Of a stretch of 64,000 nt of DNA, positions 22,930 through 34,869 are shown one piece after another (the first letter of the stretch is position 1; each line of letters opens with the position of its first letter). The notes beneath the pieces were generated by a model. The model was not told where the DNA came from. It did no database searches and saw only the letters and a list, made by a program, of their open reading frames with translations. The stretch is from Neoceratodus forsteri (lineage: Eukaryota; Chordata; Ceratodontiformes; Ceratodontidae), in assembly GCA_016271365.2 (NCBI GenBank), contig CM028129.1:1002491501-1002555500 (forward strand), in the 5' to 3' direction. Both the position numbers and the translations under genes were made by a program.

Positions 22930-24410
22930 CTATGTCCAAAATTATTAAGCATATGAATGACAACATCAACAGCGTTCTGGATCAGAAAAAGAAGAAAAAA
23001 TATTGAGTTTACAATCAAGCTACAGCAGGCTCGGTACTGTGTTCCCCAGCTGCCATTTCACCAGAACCAGCTAAGTGCAGAACCCGACTACAACCACAAA
23101 AACTAAACTTTTTCTGTACCCCTACAACCCCACTGGATAATCTGTGGTCCCCAATACCAGTGATCCCAACTGCCGGCACAGCACAGTAGGGTAACCTGTA
23201 TGCTGCAGTGCTAGATACAGAGGTCACAGAACTGAACTATCCCATAGCCAATGAGGAAGAGGATTCACCGATTGAGAAAACGACAGAGGGAGCGATGACT
23301 GCTTCTGTGTTTATGATGGAGGATGCCCAAGGCCTGATTCAGAAGAATAATCTAGCTCAGGTTGGTGACTCCTCTAGAATTTATTCTGTTCCATTTATGC
23401 TAAAATCAAAAGACAGCTCAAACTTAACATTAAACTCAGAGGCATTAAATTGTACAAATCTGGTCTATCACTGAAGTAAATTCTGCATGTCCAGAGCTGT
23501 ACTCTGGAAATCTCCCCAACAATAACTCATTTATAATGCTAATAAAAAATTAAATATGGTAAGAAATCCAGGCTGGCTTGGGACCTGTCTCCATGGTGCT
23601 TACAGACACTAATAAAGCCATCTCTGATCTAAGCCACAAAATGAATCATTTAAATATATGTACGACTGAGGTAGGACAGTGAATTAGCAACATAGAGAAT
23701 AAGATCCAGTCTTACTCTACCAAAACCATTGCCCTTAACATACAACTGAAAGAAATAAAACAAAATGTTACTGACCTGGAAGATCAGTCTCGCAGGAACA
23801 ATGTTAAGCTGATTAGAGTCCCAGAAGATGATGAAGGCACAGGAGACCCCTTCCCATGTTTTTAAAAAAATGATCACTCTTGCATTGAACTTAAAATATC
23901 CAGAAGAAAAAATATCATTGGATCTGCACACAGAGTGGGGGGGGCAGGAGATATGTGGTATGCTAACACGCAGGCCCAACGTTTTTCCTGTCCAGTATGT
24001 ATTAAGCCTCATAAAGTCAAAGACCAGGAACAAATGTTGAGATTCGCATGAATCAGTATAGGCTTGTCCATGGAATTGTTCAAATGCTAAGCATATTCTG
24101 ACTTCTCATTTGAAATGCTGAAGTCTTGAAAGTCTTTTGGTAAAGTTAAATCTATACTACATCAACAAGATATTTGATTTATCCTTCTATGTCCTGCCAG
24201 GATTACATTTTTTATGCTGGGTGAATCACATGTTTTTACAGATCCCCAAATGGCAGATAAATTCCTGGTGGAAAACCATTCTGGCTCATCATCTATGTAT
24301 AATCCACTGGATAAGAGCATGGACAATGTAATTTCAGCAAGAGATCAGTCAATGCATCGAGATAGACTGCCACAGGTGGATGAACCCTGCAATGAGGATC
24401 CTAAACTATA
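22930..24410 (+). pseudogene. L1/Tx1-like ORF1 remnant
   Basis: An RNA-binding nucleic-acid chaperone in L1 elements. The recognisable core at about 23740-23960 reads QLKEIKQNVTDLEDQSRRNN, then VPEDDEGTGDP and a GSAHRVGG block, the end-of-coiled-coil and start-of-RRM region of L1-type ORF1. Upstream frame 23208-23474 is acidic and serine-rich, as expected of the N-terminus. 24214-24411 may be a C-terminal remnant. Stops at about 23680 and 23862 break it. Confidence 0.6.
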
Positions 24411-25164
24411 AAAACAACATATATAGATATTGATGCAACCTCTGTTATAAACAGATACTCTTTAGCCTTGAAACATGTTTATCTGTTGTAGTTACATATA
24501 AACTGAATACAAAATCATTATTTACACTGTTGGGGGGGGTTGAAGGACAATATGATGTGATGTAATAAGCAGGGGAGAAAGGTAATGTACATCGTGCCTA
24601 ATGCATTTATAAAATAAGTAGACTTAGGTGGCATACATACAGTAGATAGAGCGTAGAGCGCAGATTCTAACATTATTTTTGGATAAGGGGGAAAACGTAT
24701 TGGTAATTGCACCAGGGGTTGAAAAAATATCTATTTTTTCTCTACCCCGAGGTAGTAGTTAAGATTTATCAGTATTAGTGATCATGCCCCGTGATAAGTG
24801 ATATAACTTTTTCCCTATTTTAGGTATTAATGGCATGGTACATTAAAGCTCATGTAAGAGGTCCTAGGCTTGCTGAGGAGTTTGTTACTATAAACACAAT
24901 TCATTAAATATATAATGTGCATATCTAAGGGGGGAGGGTGGGAGGTCACTCTTCAACCTCTCAGTGCTGCGGTCACTGTATAGTGGGGGGGAGCCACACC
25001 TATTAGACCCTCATCATTAGTCTCTCAGTGGTAAAATGGCTAGTATCCTCACTTTGCTTGTACTCGTTAGTTGTATACATGTTTAAAATTAGATACACAT
25101 TGCACTACAAGGTGGATATCTACTTACTCACTGCCTCTATTAAAAATGACTGGGTACAAGCAAG

Positions 25165-25352
25165 GTATGGTGGGGGTATGTGTGGTAGAGGAGATGGGAG
25201 GAGGGGTCTTGGGAGTGTAAGGGGGATGGGAACAGGGTTAATACAGTGTACATGTGGTATATTTGGCTTAGGTGGGTTAGGAGGGAAGAGTGGAGGTGGA
25301 GGGTAGGTTGTGGGAGGATGGGTGGGATAAGGGATACAGGGTTTGGGGGGAT
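25165..25352 (+). repeat. G-rich tract between L1-like ORFs
   Basis: Strongly G-biased plus strand with many runs of three or more G, including GGTGGGGGTATG and GGGTTTGGGGGG. It could form G-quadruplexes. It lies in the 1.07-kb interval between ORF1 and ORF2 remnants; the rest of that interval holds no recognisable feature. Confidence 0.7.
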
Positions 25353-25489
25353 TATTGTTTTTTCATTTTCAAATATTTACTTATGTACAATTATAAAACA
25401 TAGTTTTATGTATAAGGAGATTATGGTTGTGCTAAACTGTGTAGATCTAATGTCCCCCCAAAAAAACAACATGACTAACTCTTTGAAAT

Positions 25490-27562
25490 AAATAACCTGG
25501 AATGTCAAAGGTATGCAGGATAGGATTAAAGGGCAATTTTTTTTTAATTATATAAATAAAGCCAATTGTATTTCTTTTTGCAGGAAACACGTCTACTTCA
25601 GGATGATTTTTCCTTTTATGCCAAAAAATGGGGCTATGGATTAAATGCCCTATTTACATATAACTCAAGAGGGGTGTCTATATTGTTTTGCAAAAATTCT
25701 AATATTACAATTGGTAGAGCTATCCTGGATACTTTTGGGGAGATATAGTATATGTGAAATTATACTACATGGAATTAAACATACATTGGTGAATGTTTAT
25801 GGTCCAAATGAAAATTCCCCCACTTCTCTGACAAGCTCTTTTTGTTAATAGACACATTTACTTCCCCATATATCATAGCTGGTGATCTCAGTATTGCTCT
25901 TAATCCTGAAGTAGACAAATTCACCATCCATTCAGTCAAAAGTGCATCTGTCACTAAGAAAACTCTTCATTTTATGCAAGATTTAGATTTATTGGATATC
26001 TGATGTCACTGTCACCCCCAGGATATTCTCTTTTTCCCTTGTACACCAAAACTGTTCTAGACTTGACTATTTTCTAATCTCAAGATCATCAATATCTCAA
26101 ATACGACAAACAGAATATAGAAGCATAGATATTTCCAACCATTCCCCTGTTATAGCTACAATAAGGATTGATGATAAGCCAAAACAAATTAATTTTAGGT
26201 TAGATCCTATTCTGTTAAAGGATAATTCCTACCGTGAATTCACTAAAGTTGAAATAGATAATTATTTCAGATTTAACTCTATAAACGACAGCTCAACTAT
26301 CTCCTGGTGGAATGCCTTTAAGGCTATTATTTGAGGTGCTGCTATCTCTTTTACTATTAGAAGAAATAAACAACACACTAAAAAAACTTACAGAATTGGA
26401 GCAACATATATCAGCTAAGGAAAATAATCATATATGAACAAATGATTCTCACGTGCTTCAAGAGCTGTTAACCCTTAAGGAGCAATATAATCAAATGACC
26501 ACAGAGATAGTGGAACACCAATTCAATATACCAGAAGTAAATATTATAATATAGGGGGAAAATAAGAAAAAATATTATCCTGGCAATTAAAAGCACAGCA
26601 ATCTAAATACACTATTTCAAGTATAAAAGATGAAACTGGTTATATCACGAATCTCCAGAAGCAATAAAGCAAGTGTTTTACAGATTTTATCAACAACTAT
26701 ATAAATCAGAGATAAACACAGCCAAGGGTGAAACCTGCCAATTTCTGTCATCTTTCACTTTCCCTAAAATATCTCAGATCCAAAAAGAACAACTAGATTC
26801 CCCATTTACACTAAATAAGATTAAATATGCAATCCATAAATTATCAGCAGGTAAGGCTCTGAGTCCAGATGGCATTCCTCTGGATTTATATAAATTACAT
26901 ACGGATACTCTGTAACATCATCTCCTCACTTTATTTAACCATGTCTATACATCTGGTAACCTACCATCATCTCACGAAGCACATATTTTACTTTTTCAGA
27001 AAAAAAGATAAAGATCCAAATCTCCCAGAGTTGTATAGACCAATTTCACTTATAAATTCTGGTGCAAAAAGTTTAGCTAGGGCTGTTGCCACCAGATTGG
27101 AAGAAGTTCTTCCCACCATAATCCATAATGATCAGAACATATTTATTAAAGGCAGAACCCTAAAAACTAATAGCAGATGAACATTGAATATACTGGATAA
27201 ATACAAAGATAAAGACTTCTCTCTTCTGGCGTTAGGCATGGAAAAAACGTTTGATTGCATTGAATGGGATTATGTCAAATAAATTATACTGGCATTTGGG
27301 TTTGACCCATGTTTCAGCAGGTGGATGACAATTCTTTACTCCAATATGGTGGCAAGAGTTAAAACAAATAAAAATGTATCATCTGCTCCTAAACTACGGT
27401 GAGACACTAGACAGGGCTGCTTTCTTTCACCTCTGATTTTTGCCATAGAGTGGAACCATTGGCACTTGCCATTCGACAAAGTAAAAACTACCAGGGTATC
27501 ACAACTGAAGGTATAGAACATCAAATTAGTCTGTATGTGGACGATGCTGTCCTATTTACTGT
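25490..27562 (+). pseudogene. L1/Tx1-like ORF2 remnant: endonuclease and reverse transcriptase
   Basis: Endonuclease start at about 25494 (TWNVKGMQDRIKG), then QETRLLQDDFSFYAKKWG near 25584 and NSRGVSILFCKN near 25662. Reverse transcriptase blocks are IHKLSAGKALSPDGIPLDLY (26836-26890), LYRPISLINSGAKSLARAVA (27033-27090) and YVDDAVLF (27531-27555). The SPDGIP...YRPISLIN wording and the long spacing from endonuclease to reverse transcriptase favour the L1 superfamily over CR1 or L2. At least six frame breaks are present. The C-terminal third is missing. Confidence 0.75.
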
Positions 27563-30330
27563 GGGGGAACTTATTCTCATGGGTGACTTTAACCTTAACT
27601 GGTTGAGCAATGTAGTAAAATCAGCCTTAATGGATGTGTCACTTACTCAGCTAATCAGCTAACCCACAAGGCCTAACCCTGAGACTGGCAATCATACTCT
27701 TCTTGACTGGTTACTGGTAAACTGATCAGACAGAAGTAAAGCAGCAGGTCTGTTGCCAGACTCACCCGATGACCATTCTCCTATTTTTTGCATCTGGAGG
27801 AACAACTCCTCTAACGCTCCCCTTAAGATCCTGCTTGTGTGGGACCTATCGAGGTTTGTTCCCGACAGCTTTCTCAACCATTTAAGAGGGGTACACTGGA
27901 CAGATCTCAACAAACCTTTACAACTTTGACGTGGCTCTTGATTTCTTTACCCATAACTTCTTAAGTGTCCTTAATAAGCATGCCCCACTAAAACAATGGA
28001 GAGTCTGAGGCAAATGTGCTTACTGGTTGGATCAGGAAAGAAGAAAACAAATGAAGCTCAGAGACAAGGTATGGGGCCAATACAAACACCCAGGTGAACA
28101 CGCTGATTGACTGATATACAGGACCCTGAGGAACAGCTGTAAAAAATAATTAAACTATGCTAAAAGGCATTATATCAGGTCCCTCAAAACCTCTAACCTG
28201 ATGAACCCTAAGAAATTCTGGTCACAGATCAACTGCCTCCTAAAGGGTCACTCTGCAGATGCACCCCTGAGCATCTCAGTTAATGGCAAACTGATGTCTG
28301 ATCCAGACATTCTAGCAAATGCATTTAACATCTTCTTCACCAATCTGGACAAATACATAGACACCCCCCCCCACCTGGAGCCAGGAACTTCTCTCCCTCT
28401 GATGCTCACCCTGGCCCAAATTCCATTTCTGCTTGATTTCTCAGAAGGAAGTCTTTACTCTGCTAAACACCATCAAACCATACGGCTCTTCAGGGTTTGG
28501 GAAGCTGGAGCCCAAGTTTCTGAAAATGGCTGCCCCAATTATTGCAACTCTACTCAGGAACCTATTTAAACAAGTGCCTTCCGCTCGGGCAATTCCCCAG
28601 AAAGTGGAAAATGGCTATGGTAGTCCCCATTCACAAAGGTGGTGGCAAAGATCAGGTTGAAAATTATCAACCAATATCCATACTCAGCGTGCTCTCTAAA
28701 ACACTGGAGAAGCTTGTGTATAGACAGATCCTTGACTACATGGAAATCCATCACCTACTTTCAGATGCGCTGCATGGATTCAGGAAAAAACATGGGACCA
28801 ACACAGCCCTTGTCAAGTTCACATTGGAAGTACTTGGGGCTATGGATCAATGTCTAGCCATTGTAGCTCTATTACTTGACTTAATGAAAGCTTTTGCCTT
28901 GATAAACCATGATCTCCTTGTCACCAGCTTTGGGAACCTCATACTAGACTCCCTCATCTGTTCCTGTTTTCAAGACTACCTCTGTGAGAGAAAACAACTG
29001 GTAAGATGGAAGGGTACGACATCTGACATTAGGCCAGTGAGCCAAGGAGTCCACCAAGGTTTCATCCTCGGACCTCTACTATCCACTATCTTCATAAACA
29101 GCATGCCTAATCATTGCAGAGGAGTCAACATCCAACTCTATGCGGATGATGCTATCATCTACAGGAGTTTGAAGGGTATCAACCAAATTAATTAGAACCT
29201 CAACACGTACTTCAGAACACTGGACGAATGGCTTGTGAACAGTAAATTGGTCTTCAACCTAAATAAATCCAAGGCCATGCTGTTTGGCCCCAAATGCCTG
29301 GGAGTCAATAGATCTAACCTTCTTCAAATCTCCTCGTCTAATGGCACTAAATTGGAAGTCTGTACATCCATAAAATATCTTGGCATACACCTGGACCAAG
29401 AGTTAACCCTAAATGGATCCACAGTGGGTGGTCAATAAATTTCCCGTCGACCACCCCGACCGTGAAATCGGCAGGTTGACCACATTTTGCAGTCAGCTGC
29501 TGGTTTATATGTGCTAGCTGTGTTTTCTTCAGGGGCTTCACCCCTAGAACCCCCCATGCAGGGGGCTATGCCCCCACACACCCCCATTTAAGGATTATTA
29601 ACTCTGAGTCAGAGTTGATTCAGGGGGGGTGCAGGACCACTGACAGACAGTGTCTGGTTCCAGCAGGTCCCCTACAGTGGCATGGCACTGTAGTCACTGT
29701 GGGCGACCTCACTGTTGAATTGTTGTTTTCGGGTGAGTAAACAACCCTAAACTTACACGTTGAGGCTACCACTAAGATCCTCTATCAAAAAATTGGCCTA
29801 CTATACAGAGTAGGTGGGTTCCTCTCCAGTGAAGCTCGCTTGGCAATCGCCACTGGAACCATTCTTCCAGTTCTTCTTTATGGTGCCCCCCCTTATACAA
29901 CCTCTCTGGGGAACTGAACTTGCCAAACTCAGAGTCCTCTATCACAAAAATTGCCCACTTTGTAGCTGCTGCTCATCCTTGTGATCACCACTGTAATGTT
30001 CTCACATCACTGAACTGGCCAAAACTTGAGGCAACTCTTGCCTATCCTACTCTCTGCCTTGCTCTCAAAATGGCCAAATTATCAGCCTCCCCCAGCTTCA
30101 GTGGTCTTCTCCAGTTCAAGTCAGTGAAGAGTGAGCTAAGGTCTGCTACCTATCCTGCCCTGGAAGTTCCTAGATCCAGATCCCATGCTGGTGACAGGTC
30201 CTTCGCTGTCTCTGCCCTGGCCCTCTGGAATAGCCTACCTTCAGTGGTGATGAACTGTTCTACCCTGAACACATGCATAGCTGCCCTAAAATCCCACATG
30301 CTCGTGGTAAATCAGTGCACTTGTATTTGA
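27563..30330 (+). pseudogene. ORF2 of nested LINE: partial endonuclease and reverse transcriptase
   Basis: The endonuclease remnant has GELILMGDFNLNW (27567-27605) and a PDDHSPIFCIW block near 27766. The reverse transcriptase at 28542-29195 has VVPIHKGGGKDQVENYQPIS, a LHGFRKKHGTNTAL block and the intact YADDAIIY near 29140-29163. LNKSKAMLFGP and IKYLGIHLDQELTLN follow, up to the insertion. After it, KKIGLLYRVGG-like sequence and SEARLAIATGTILPVLLYGA resume, then 29920-30330 with GDRSFAVSALALWNSLPS. Several stops (for example after 29195) make it non-functional. Confidence 0.75.
29414..29742. mobile_element. 329-bp insertion in LINE with 9-bp flanking repeat
   Basis: The LINE reading frame stops at LDQELTLN and resumes at KI(G)LLYRVGG about 340 bases later. 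The intervening sequence is bounded by AACCCTAAA at 29405-29413 and again at 29743-29751, a plausible 9-bp target-site duplication. The right end carries a small stem (GTTGTTT with AAACAAC, 29722-29745). No clear terminal inverted repeats and no open frame. Type unknown: a non-autonomous DNA transposon is likely; a Helitron-like end (stem followed by CTAA) was considered but does not fit the duplication. Confidence 0.6.
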
Positions 30331-30420
30331 AGCAGGGGGTCTTATTTCCTGTGTATGTGCCTGATCACTTGGTCTACCCCTTAGTCCGTGCCTCCTACTG
30401 ATTACCTCCTAACTTAAATA

Positions 30421-31314
30421 CCCCTCTTGCCAAGCTGGTGTCCAAATCTATCAGATAGAATTGCACACATTTTTGTTTTTTTGTTTCCTGTACCTGCTTT
30501 GTGTGAAGTTAAGTGTTAACCCCCCCTGGAGTACGTTATTTTAGTAGGGGGGTTCCACAAAAAAAGATATATGCCACTTGCAATATATTACGCTGTATTG
30601 GCAGCATAGTATATTGCTGCGGCATAATGTCTTGCGATATTATGACCCCATGCCACTGAAATTAATTCAGCAATTTCCAATAATTGCCCCTGGTGTCATA
30701 ACAAACCAGGCAGCCTTGAACTTATGTTGGTATTATGCCTGCATTTAGATTCTTTTTGGCTAAAAATTCTAGGTGTGCTTACTAAAATAACAGGTAGGGA
30801 TCTTCCCAAGCAGCCTGGATGCTGCTTGGCCAAGGGGAACCCCGGTTGGCATGACAGTACATCATCAAAAACTAATATGTATAGCAATGATCATGGCCTT
30901 TAAACGCATTTTGCAAATTTTAAATACCATACCCCTCCTAATTTTCATACATGGTTGAATTATATGGTTACAGTTTATAGACTGGAGAGAATACATTACA
31001 TCACAGTACAACAAATGATGACATATAACAGAATGCGTCTCCTCTGTACCAAAACAATACAGCTGCAAAAGCTGGTTCAGTTATAATATAATATAATATA
31101 ATATATAAATAAGCAAAATAAAAAAAAAAGAAGGGAAAGAGGAGGGAACTACTTTCAAATATCCTACCTCACCTATTAACTTAATGAGCATCACAGAAGT
31201 GGTTTGTTCTCCTTAATTCATGGCTATAGTTTGGACTGGGTTACACGTATAAACTCTCCCAGATATAGACTTGATATAGAATGTGCTTGGGAAATAATGA
31301 TTCTAAAGTGTATA
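30421..31314. other. AT-rich intergenic, with hairpin and TATAA repeats
   Basis: No gene. An imperfect 57-base palindrome lies at 30570-30626 (TATGCC at one end, GGCATA at the other, AATATAT in both arms). A TATAA simple repeat lies at about 31081-31110. Confidence 0.55.
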
Positions 31315-31486
31315 ATCTTACCTGTGTCAGTCTTCACCATTCATCACTGCTGGGTGTCTGCCGGAGACTTTTTTTCTCTGGAAGGAGGAGCTGGCGCCAT
31401 TGGCACTGCCCATGGCCGACGCATTGTTTGGCACTTGTGGGTTGGCTAGAAATGGCCATTGGGTCCTCCTTCACCTCAGTTCTGCT
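31315..31486 (+). repeat. DIRS-E1 left inverted terminal repeat
   Basis: Reverse complement of 40908-41091. Shared blocks include CTTCACCATTCATCACTG near the outer edge, AATGGCCATTGGGTCCT (right-hand counterpart AGGACCCAAAGGCCATT) and CACCTCAGTTCTGC at the inner edge. Confidence 0.85.
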
Positions 31487-31695
31487 TTTTCCACCATTGA
31501 GACAGCACCCCTGCTTCAGACTACTCTGCACAGCCTAGTTTTCATCATTGCCTCAAAGCCTTCAATGCCGTTCTTGTCTCCATCGACTCTGCCTTGGTTC
31601 TGCTACCTACTTGACGCTGTTCCAGATCCTGGTAAGATCTTTTCTTTTTTTGCAGCATTGAGCCTTTGCTTGATTTGTTTTCAGTTACCACATGT

Positions 31696-34080
31696 GTTAT
31701 GTCTGGTCATTGGAACAAAAAACGGTTGAAGGAAATGGGTCGGCCCCCTATATGTCGGTGTCCCTGTGGCCAAAAGATATCCATTACTGACCAGCATGAC
31801 ATTTACATTTACTGCCTTGGACCACATCATGACATGGATTCCTGCGATGCCTGCTTCTGGATGGACTACCAAGTTCTGGAGCACCATGCATTGAAAGTTG
31901 TCAGGGCTCTGCCAACTTTCAAGGGGTGACGTCGCTTGCGTCGGTCAAAGTGCAGGACATTTTGCCCTCCCTCTGGGTCCTTTCCTGGGCCTATACATGC
32001 CTTGCCATAAAGGAGGTTCCTACCAAGGTGCCGGGTAGCCAGTCTGGCTTTGTTTGGAGCTGGGAGCACCACTCTGACAGTCACCTACTTGAAGGTGCAG
32101 GCTCCCCCCATTGTCGGGGCCCACAGCTGATGATCCTGGCTCGTGGCATTCCTTGCACTGCCCGACAGTGCCACTCTGGATCTGTTCAAGACTCCAGTGA
32201 TTGGGGCAGTACCACAAGGGGTGTGGGGTTGGATCACGCTCTGTAATTGGGAGAACCTTTGGGGCCACCGGGCTGGAGCCCTTCTTGATCATCTCCTCTT
32301 CAGAGGAAGATGATTCTGAAGCAGATCTAGACTGGAGGCATGATTATTTGGAATTGGAGGATTCCCCATGGCCTAGCACCCTTGCACCTCCCCAAGTGCC
32401 CCCCCATAGCACAAGTGATGGTGGCCCATGCTGACTCTCGAGCCAAGGGTGGCTTGGGGAGTCAGCTGCGGACCGGTGGTCCCACTGCTGTGGGTGTGGC
32501 AATTGGGTTTTCTGAGTGAGGGTGGCTACCATCCTGGTGCCATCCCTCCTCTTAAAATCAGATCGAGCCCCTCTTTCTGTGACCCCCTTGAAGTCATCTG
32601 ATAAGGGGCTCTTTGGTACAGGGTGTGAGGGAGCTTCCTCAGAGTCCACAGGGTTGAGGGAATGGTTTGATGGACCTCGGCACACTTCCGTGGCCCTCTG
32701 GGGTTGGGGAAGGAGCCTTAGCGCTGAGCCCAGTCTCCTCCCTTCATCTTCTCCTAAGGTGGTCTCTTTGGGTGGGGCTGGGGTCCACCATTCTAGATCC
32801 ATGCAGCCTCAGTCCCCTCATGGGGTAGCTCACCGTACACGATAAAGTCTCCACCATTTTACTTTTGAGGACAGGACGGTGAATCTACAGACCTGCGCTT
32901 TTCTGCTTATGCCAGGTTCTGCTGTAGATTCTTCTAGCCATGGCAGAGACACGTCACTTCAGGTGACAGGTTTGGCAGTCCCACTGCATCCAGCTCCCTT
33001 TTTCCCAGGCCATGCTGGTCCTCTGGGATCTTTGACCTGGGACCAGTTCAGATCTCAGGCTGCGACTTTTCCCCAATATGCTAGGGCTATGGACGAGCAG
33101 GTCTTTCAACCAGTTCCCCCACTGCAGCCAGAATCTGACTTGTTAAGTTCCTCAACCTGCTCGCCTTCCTCCACAGGGGAAGAGGAGCCTACTGTCCATC
33201 TGTCCTCAGATGCTGATCAGGCCCAGTATCAGCGCTTCCTGTTGAAGCTGGTCAGGGACTTGCACATCTCCCATTATGCAAGAGACAATACCAAGCATGC
33301 AACACAAGTCTTTTTAGGTGAATATGGGGTGCACCATTTGGCTCTTCCATCCTGGCTGGTTCCAATCTGGCAGGCATTGTCCAGCACCTGGCAGTGTCCA
33401 TACTCCCTGGAACCAGCTCCTATGGACTGACAGAGATGGTATTGTGCGACCCGTGGGTCTCCAGGTGCTTTGCCTCATCCATCTTATGGATTGACATGAC
33501 TGGACACCCCTTCTGGGCATAGACGCCCAGTCCATGACCAGCTCCCTGATATTGACTCTCAGAAGTTTGATCAGCTGGGGCAGAGGGTTTTCTCCTCTGC
33601 ATGGAGTCTGTTGGTGATTATCTCACATCAGGCACACCGCACTGCCTATAACAGGCATCTGTGAGTGATGCTAGCTCAGGCTTTAGCATCGCTGCCCAAT
33701 TCAGAGGCTATCCAGCAAGCCATAGCCCTAGCTGCTATAGGCCTGGAGTTGGCGAGGCACCAGTCAAGGGCATCGTACGATGCCAATGAGGTTGCTTCAT
33801 GGCTTGCGGGGACAGTGATCTGCATTAGGCAGATGGCATGACTTCACCTTTCAAGGTTCTCACCTTTAGCCTGGCATAGGTTATTGGCCTCAACCTTCCA
33901 GGAGACCCATCTCTTCTCCCACAGGGTGAGGTGGGAGATTCAGGGGCATCTTCTTTCCCCTAGGTTTCAGGGGAGCCCACCTCGTCCTGACCAGTCCAAT
34001 CCCTTACAGGCTAGTGGAGGGTCCCCCCCATTCTCTCACCGGGGGGAGGAGCTGAGGGAAGTTATTCCTTCAGGGTTTCT
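31696..34080 (+). pseudogene. DIRS-E1 gag-like gene, decayed
   Basis: A frame at 31666-31929 has a zinc-binding pattern (CPCGQKISITDQHDIYIYCLG, then HHDMDSCDAC) that closely parallels the start of DIRS-3 gag. Known DIRS gag proteins share this arrangement and a LAP2-alpha-like region. Frame 32879-33430 (FLLKLVRDLHISHYARD) and later frames to 34138 contain AIQQAIALAAIGLELARHQS and IRQMAWLH-like blocks, apart from an in-frame stop, matching the helical capsid-like part. It ends directly before the complementary region, so pol was deleted rather than eroded. Several stops and frameshifts. Confidence 0.65.
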
Positions 34081-34107
34081 TGGACTCCCTTCAAGGGTGC
34101 TCAGTAT

Positions 34108-34174
34108 TCACCAAACAGTGATGAATGATGAAGACTGACACAGGTAAGATATGAAAATTACATACCTACCGTAA
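34108..34174 (+). repeat. DIRS-E1 internal complementary region, first half
   Basis: GATGAATGATGAAGACTGAC and the following bases are the reverse complement of the DIRS-E1 left end. ATGAAAATTACATACCTACC is the reverse complement of the outermost right end. The second half resumes at 40103 after DIRS-2. Confidence 0.8.
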
Positions 34175-34380
34175 ATCCTCCTAGACATAAAGTCTCCACC
34201 ACTCATTCACACTAATGGGGAGTACACCAGAGGTGCTAGGACCCAGCTGGAGCACACTCTTCAGGAGGGCCGGTGCCTGAGATGGAGCCACGAGGAAGCG
34301 GCATCATGAGCCTGGTGCATGCAGCAAAGACTATCTTGGCGTCAACCCTCCAACTGCCTCAGTTCCTTTTTTCCCCACCA
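34175..34380 (+). repeat. DIRS-2 left inverted terminal repeat
   Basis: Reverse complement of 39880-40102, sharing CACCACTCATTCACACTA, GGTGCTAGGACCCAGC(T/G)GGAGC and a CCTCAGT(T/A)C block at the inner edge. Confidence 0.9.
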
Positions 34381-34869
34381 TCGAGTGCGCTTCAATGACG
34401 ATGTTGCTCGCCTGCCAGGAGTCAAACTTCAAACTAGCAGCTTAGTTTTCAGTTTATTGTTTTGTATTTTATCTTTGATAAGTACAGATTATATTAATGA
34501 ATTCTACTTATAAGAGAGAAGTCTTCAGCCCTCCATTGTCGGAGTTGACCATGAGTGGGGCAGGTAATGGTAGGAAGACTTCGTATGAAAGCTGTTCTGC
34601 CAGCGGGGCTGGGTCTGGTCCGCTGCCCTCCTTGGGGGGGGTCTGATGATGGAAGGTCCAATGCTCAGGGAGATGGGTGGTCTTCCCAAAAACATAATAA
34701 GAAATGGTCCCATTCTTGGCACTGTTCGGCCTCAAATTCTTCTTCGGCACACAGGTTGAAGAAGAAACTGCATCACTCGAGGTTGCTCTCTGGTACGTCT
34801 GCACGTAGACAGTTATTAAGGCCAGGTGCCAGTCTCCACCTCTGTCGGAGTTACTGTTTTCTGTCTCTG

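Larger units (their letters stand above)
22745..27562 (+). mobile_element. L1/Tx1-like LINE, degraded, cut in its reverse transcriptase
   Basis: An L1-superfamily retrotransposon. The probable 5' end carries GGAACCAAGATGGC near 22765, a phrase common at L1 starts. ORF1 remnants lie at about 22930-24410 and ORF2 remnants at about 25490-27562. The copy stops just after the YVDD block of its reverse transcriptase, where the next LINE begins. I found no continuation downstream of that LINE. Many stops show an old copy. Confidence 0.75.
27563..30420 (+). mobile_element. CR1/L2/Rex1-group LINE, 5'-truncated, inserted in L1-like element
   Basis: Begins inside an endonuclease domain directly after the L1-like YVDD block, which is the mark of a 5'-truncated LINE insertion. 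It runs through the reverse transcriptase to a C-terminal WNSLP block at about 30220. A 329-bp insertion at 29414-29742 splits it. The 3' end is not sharply defined; a hairpin of C and G runs at about 30518-30553 may lie in the 3' UTR. It resembles the LINE at 54620-58290 in domain wording. Confidence 0.75.

Noticed and set aside
29722..29752. Helitron 3' end (stem followed by CTAA)
   Set aside because: The stem is AT-rich, the base after CTAA is not T, no TC start is evident, and the 9-bp flanking repeat argues for a different mechanism.
31083..31110. TATA-type promoter
   Set aside because: The TATAA motif is part of a simple repeat without a downstream gene.
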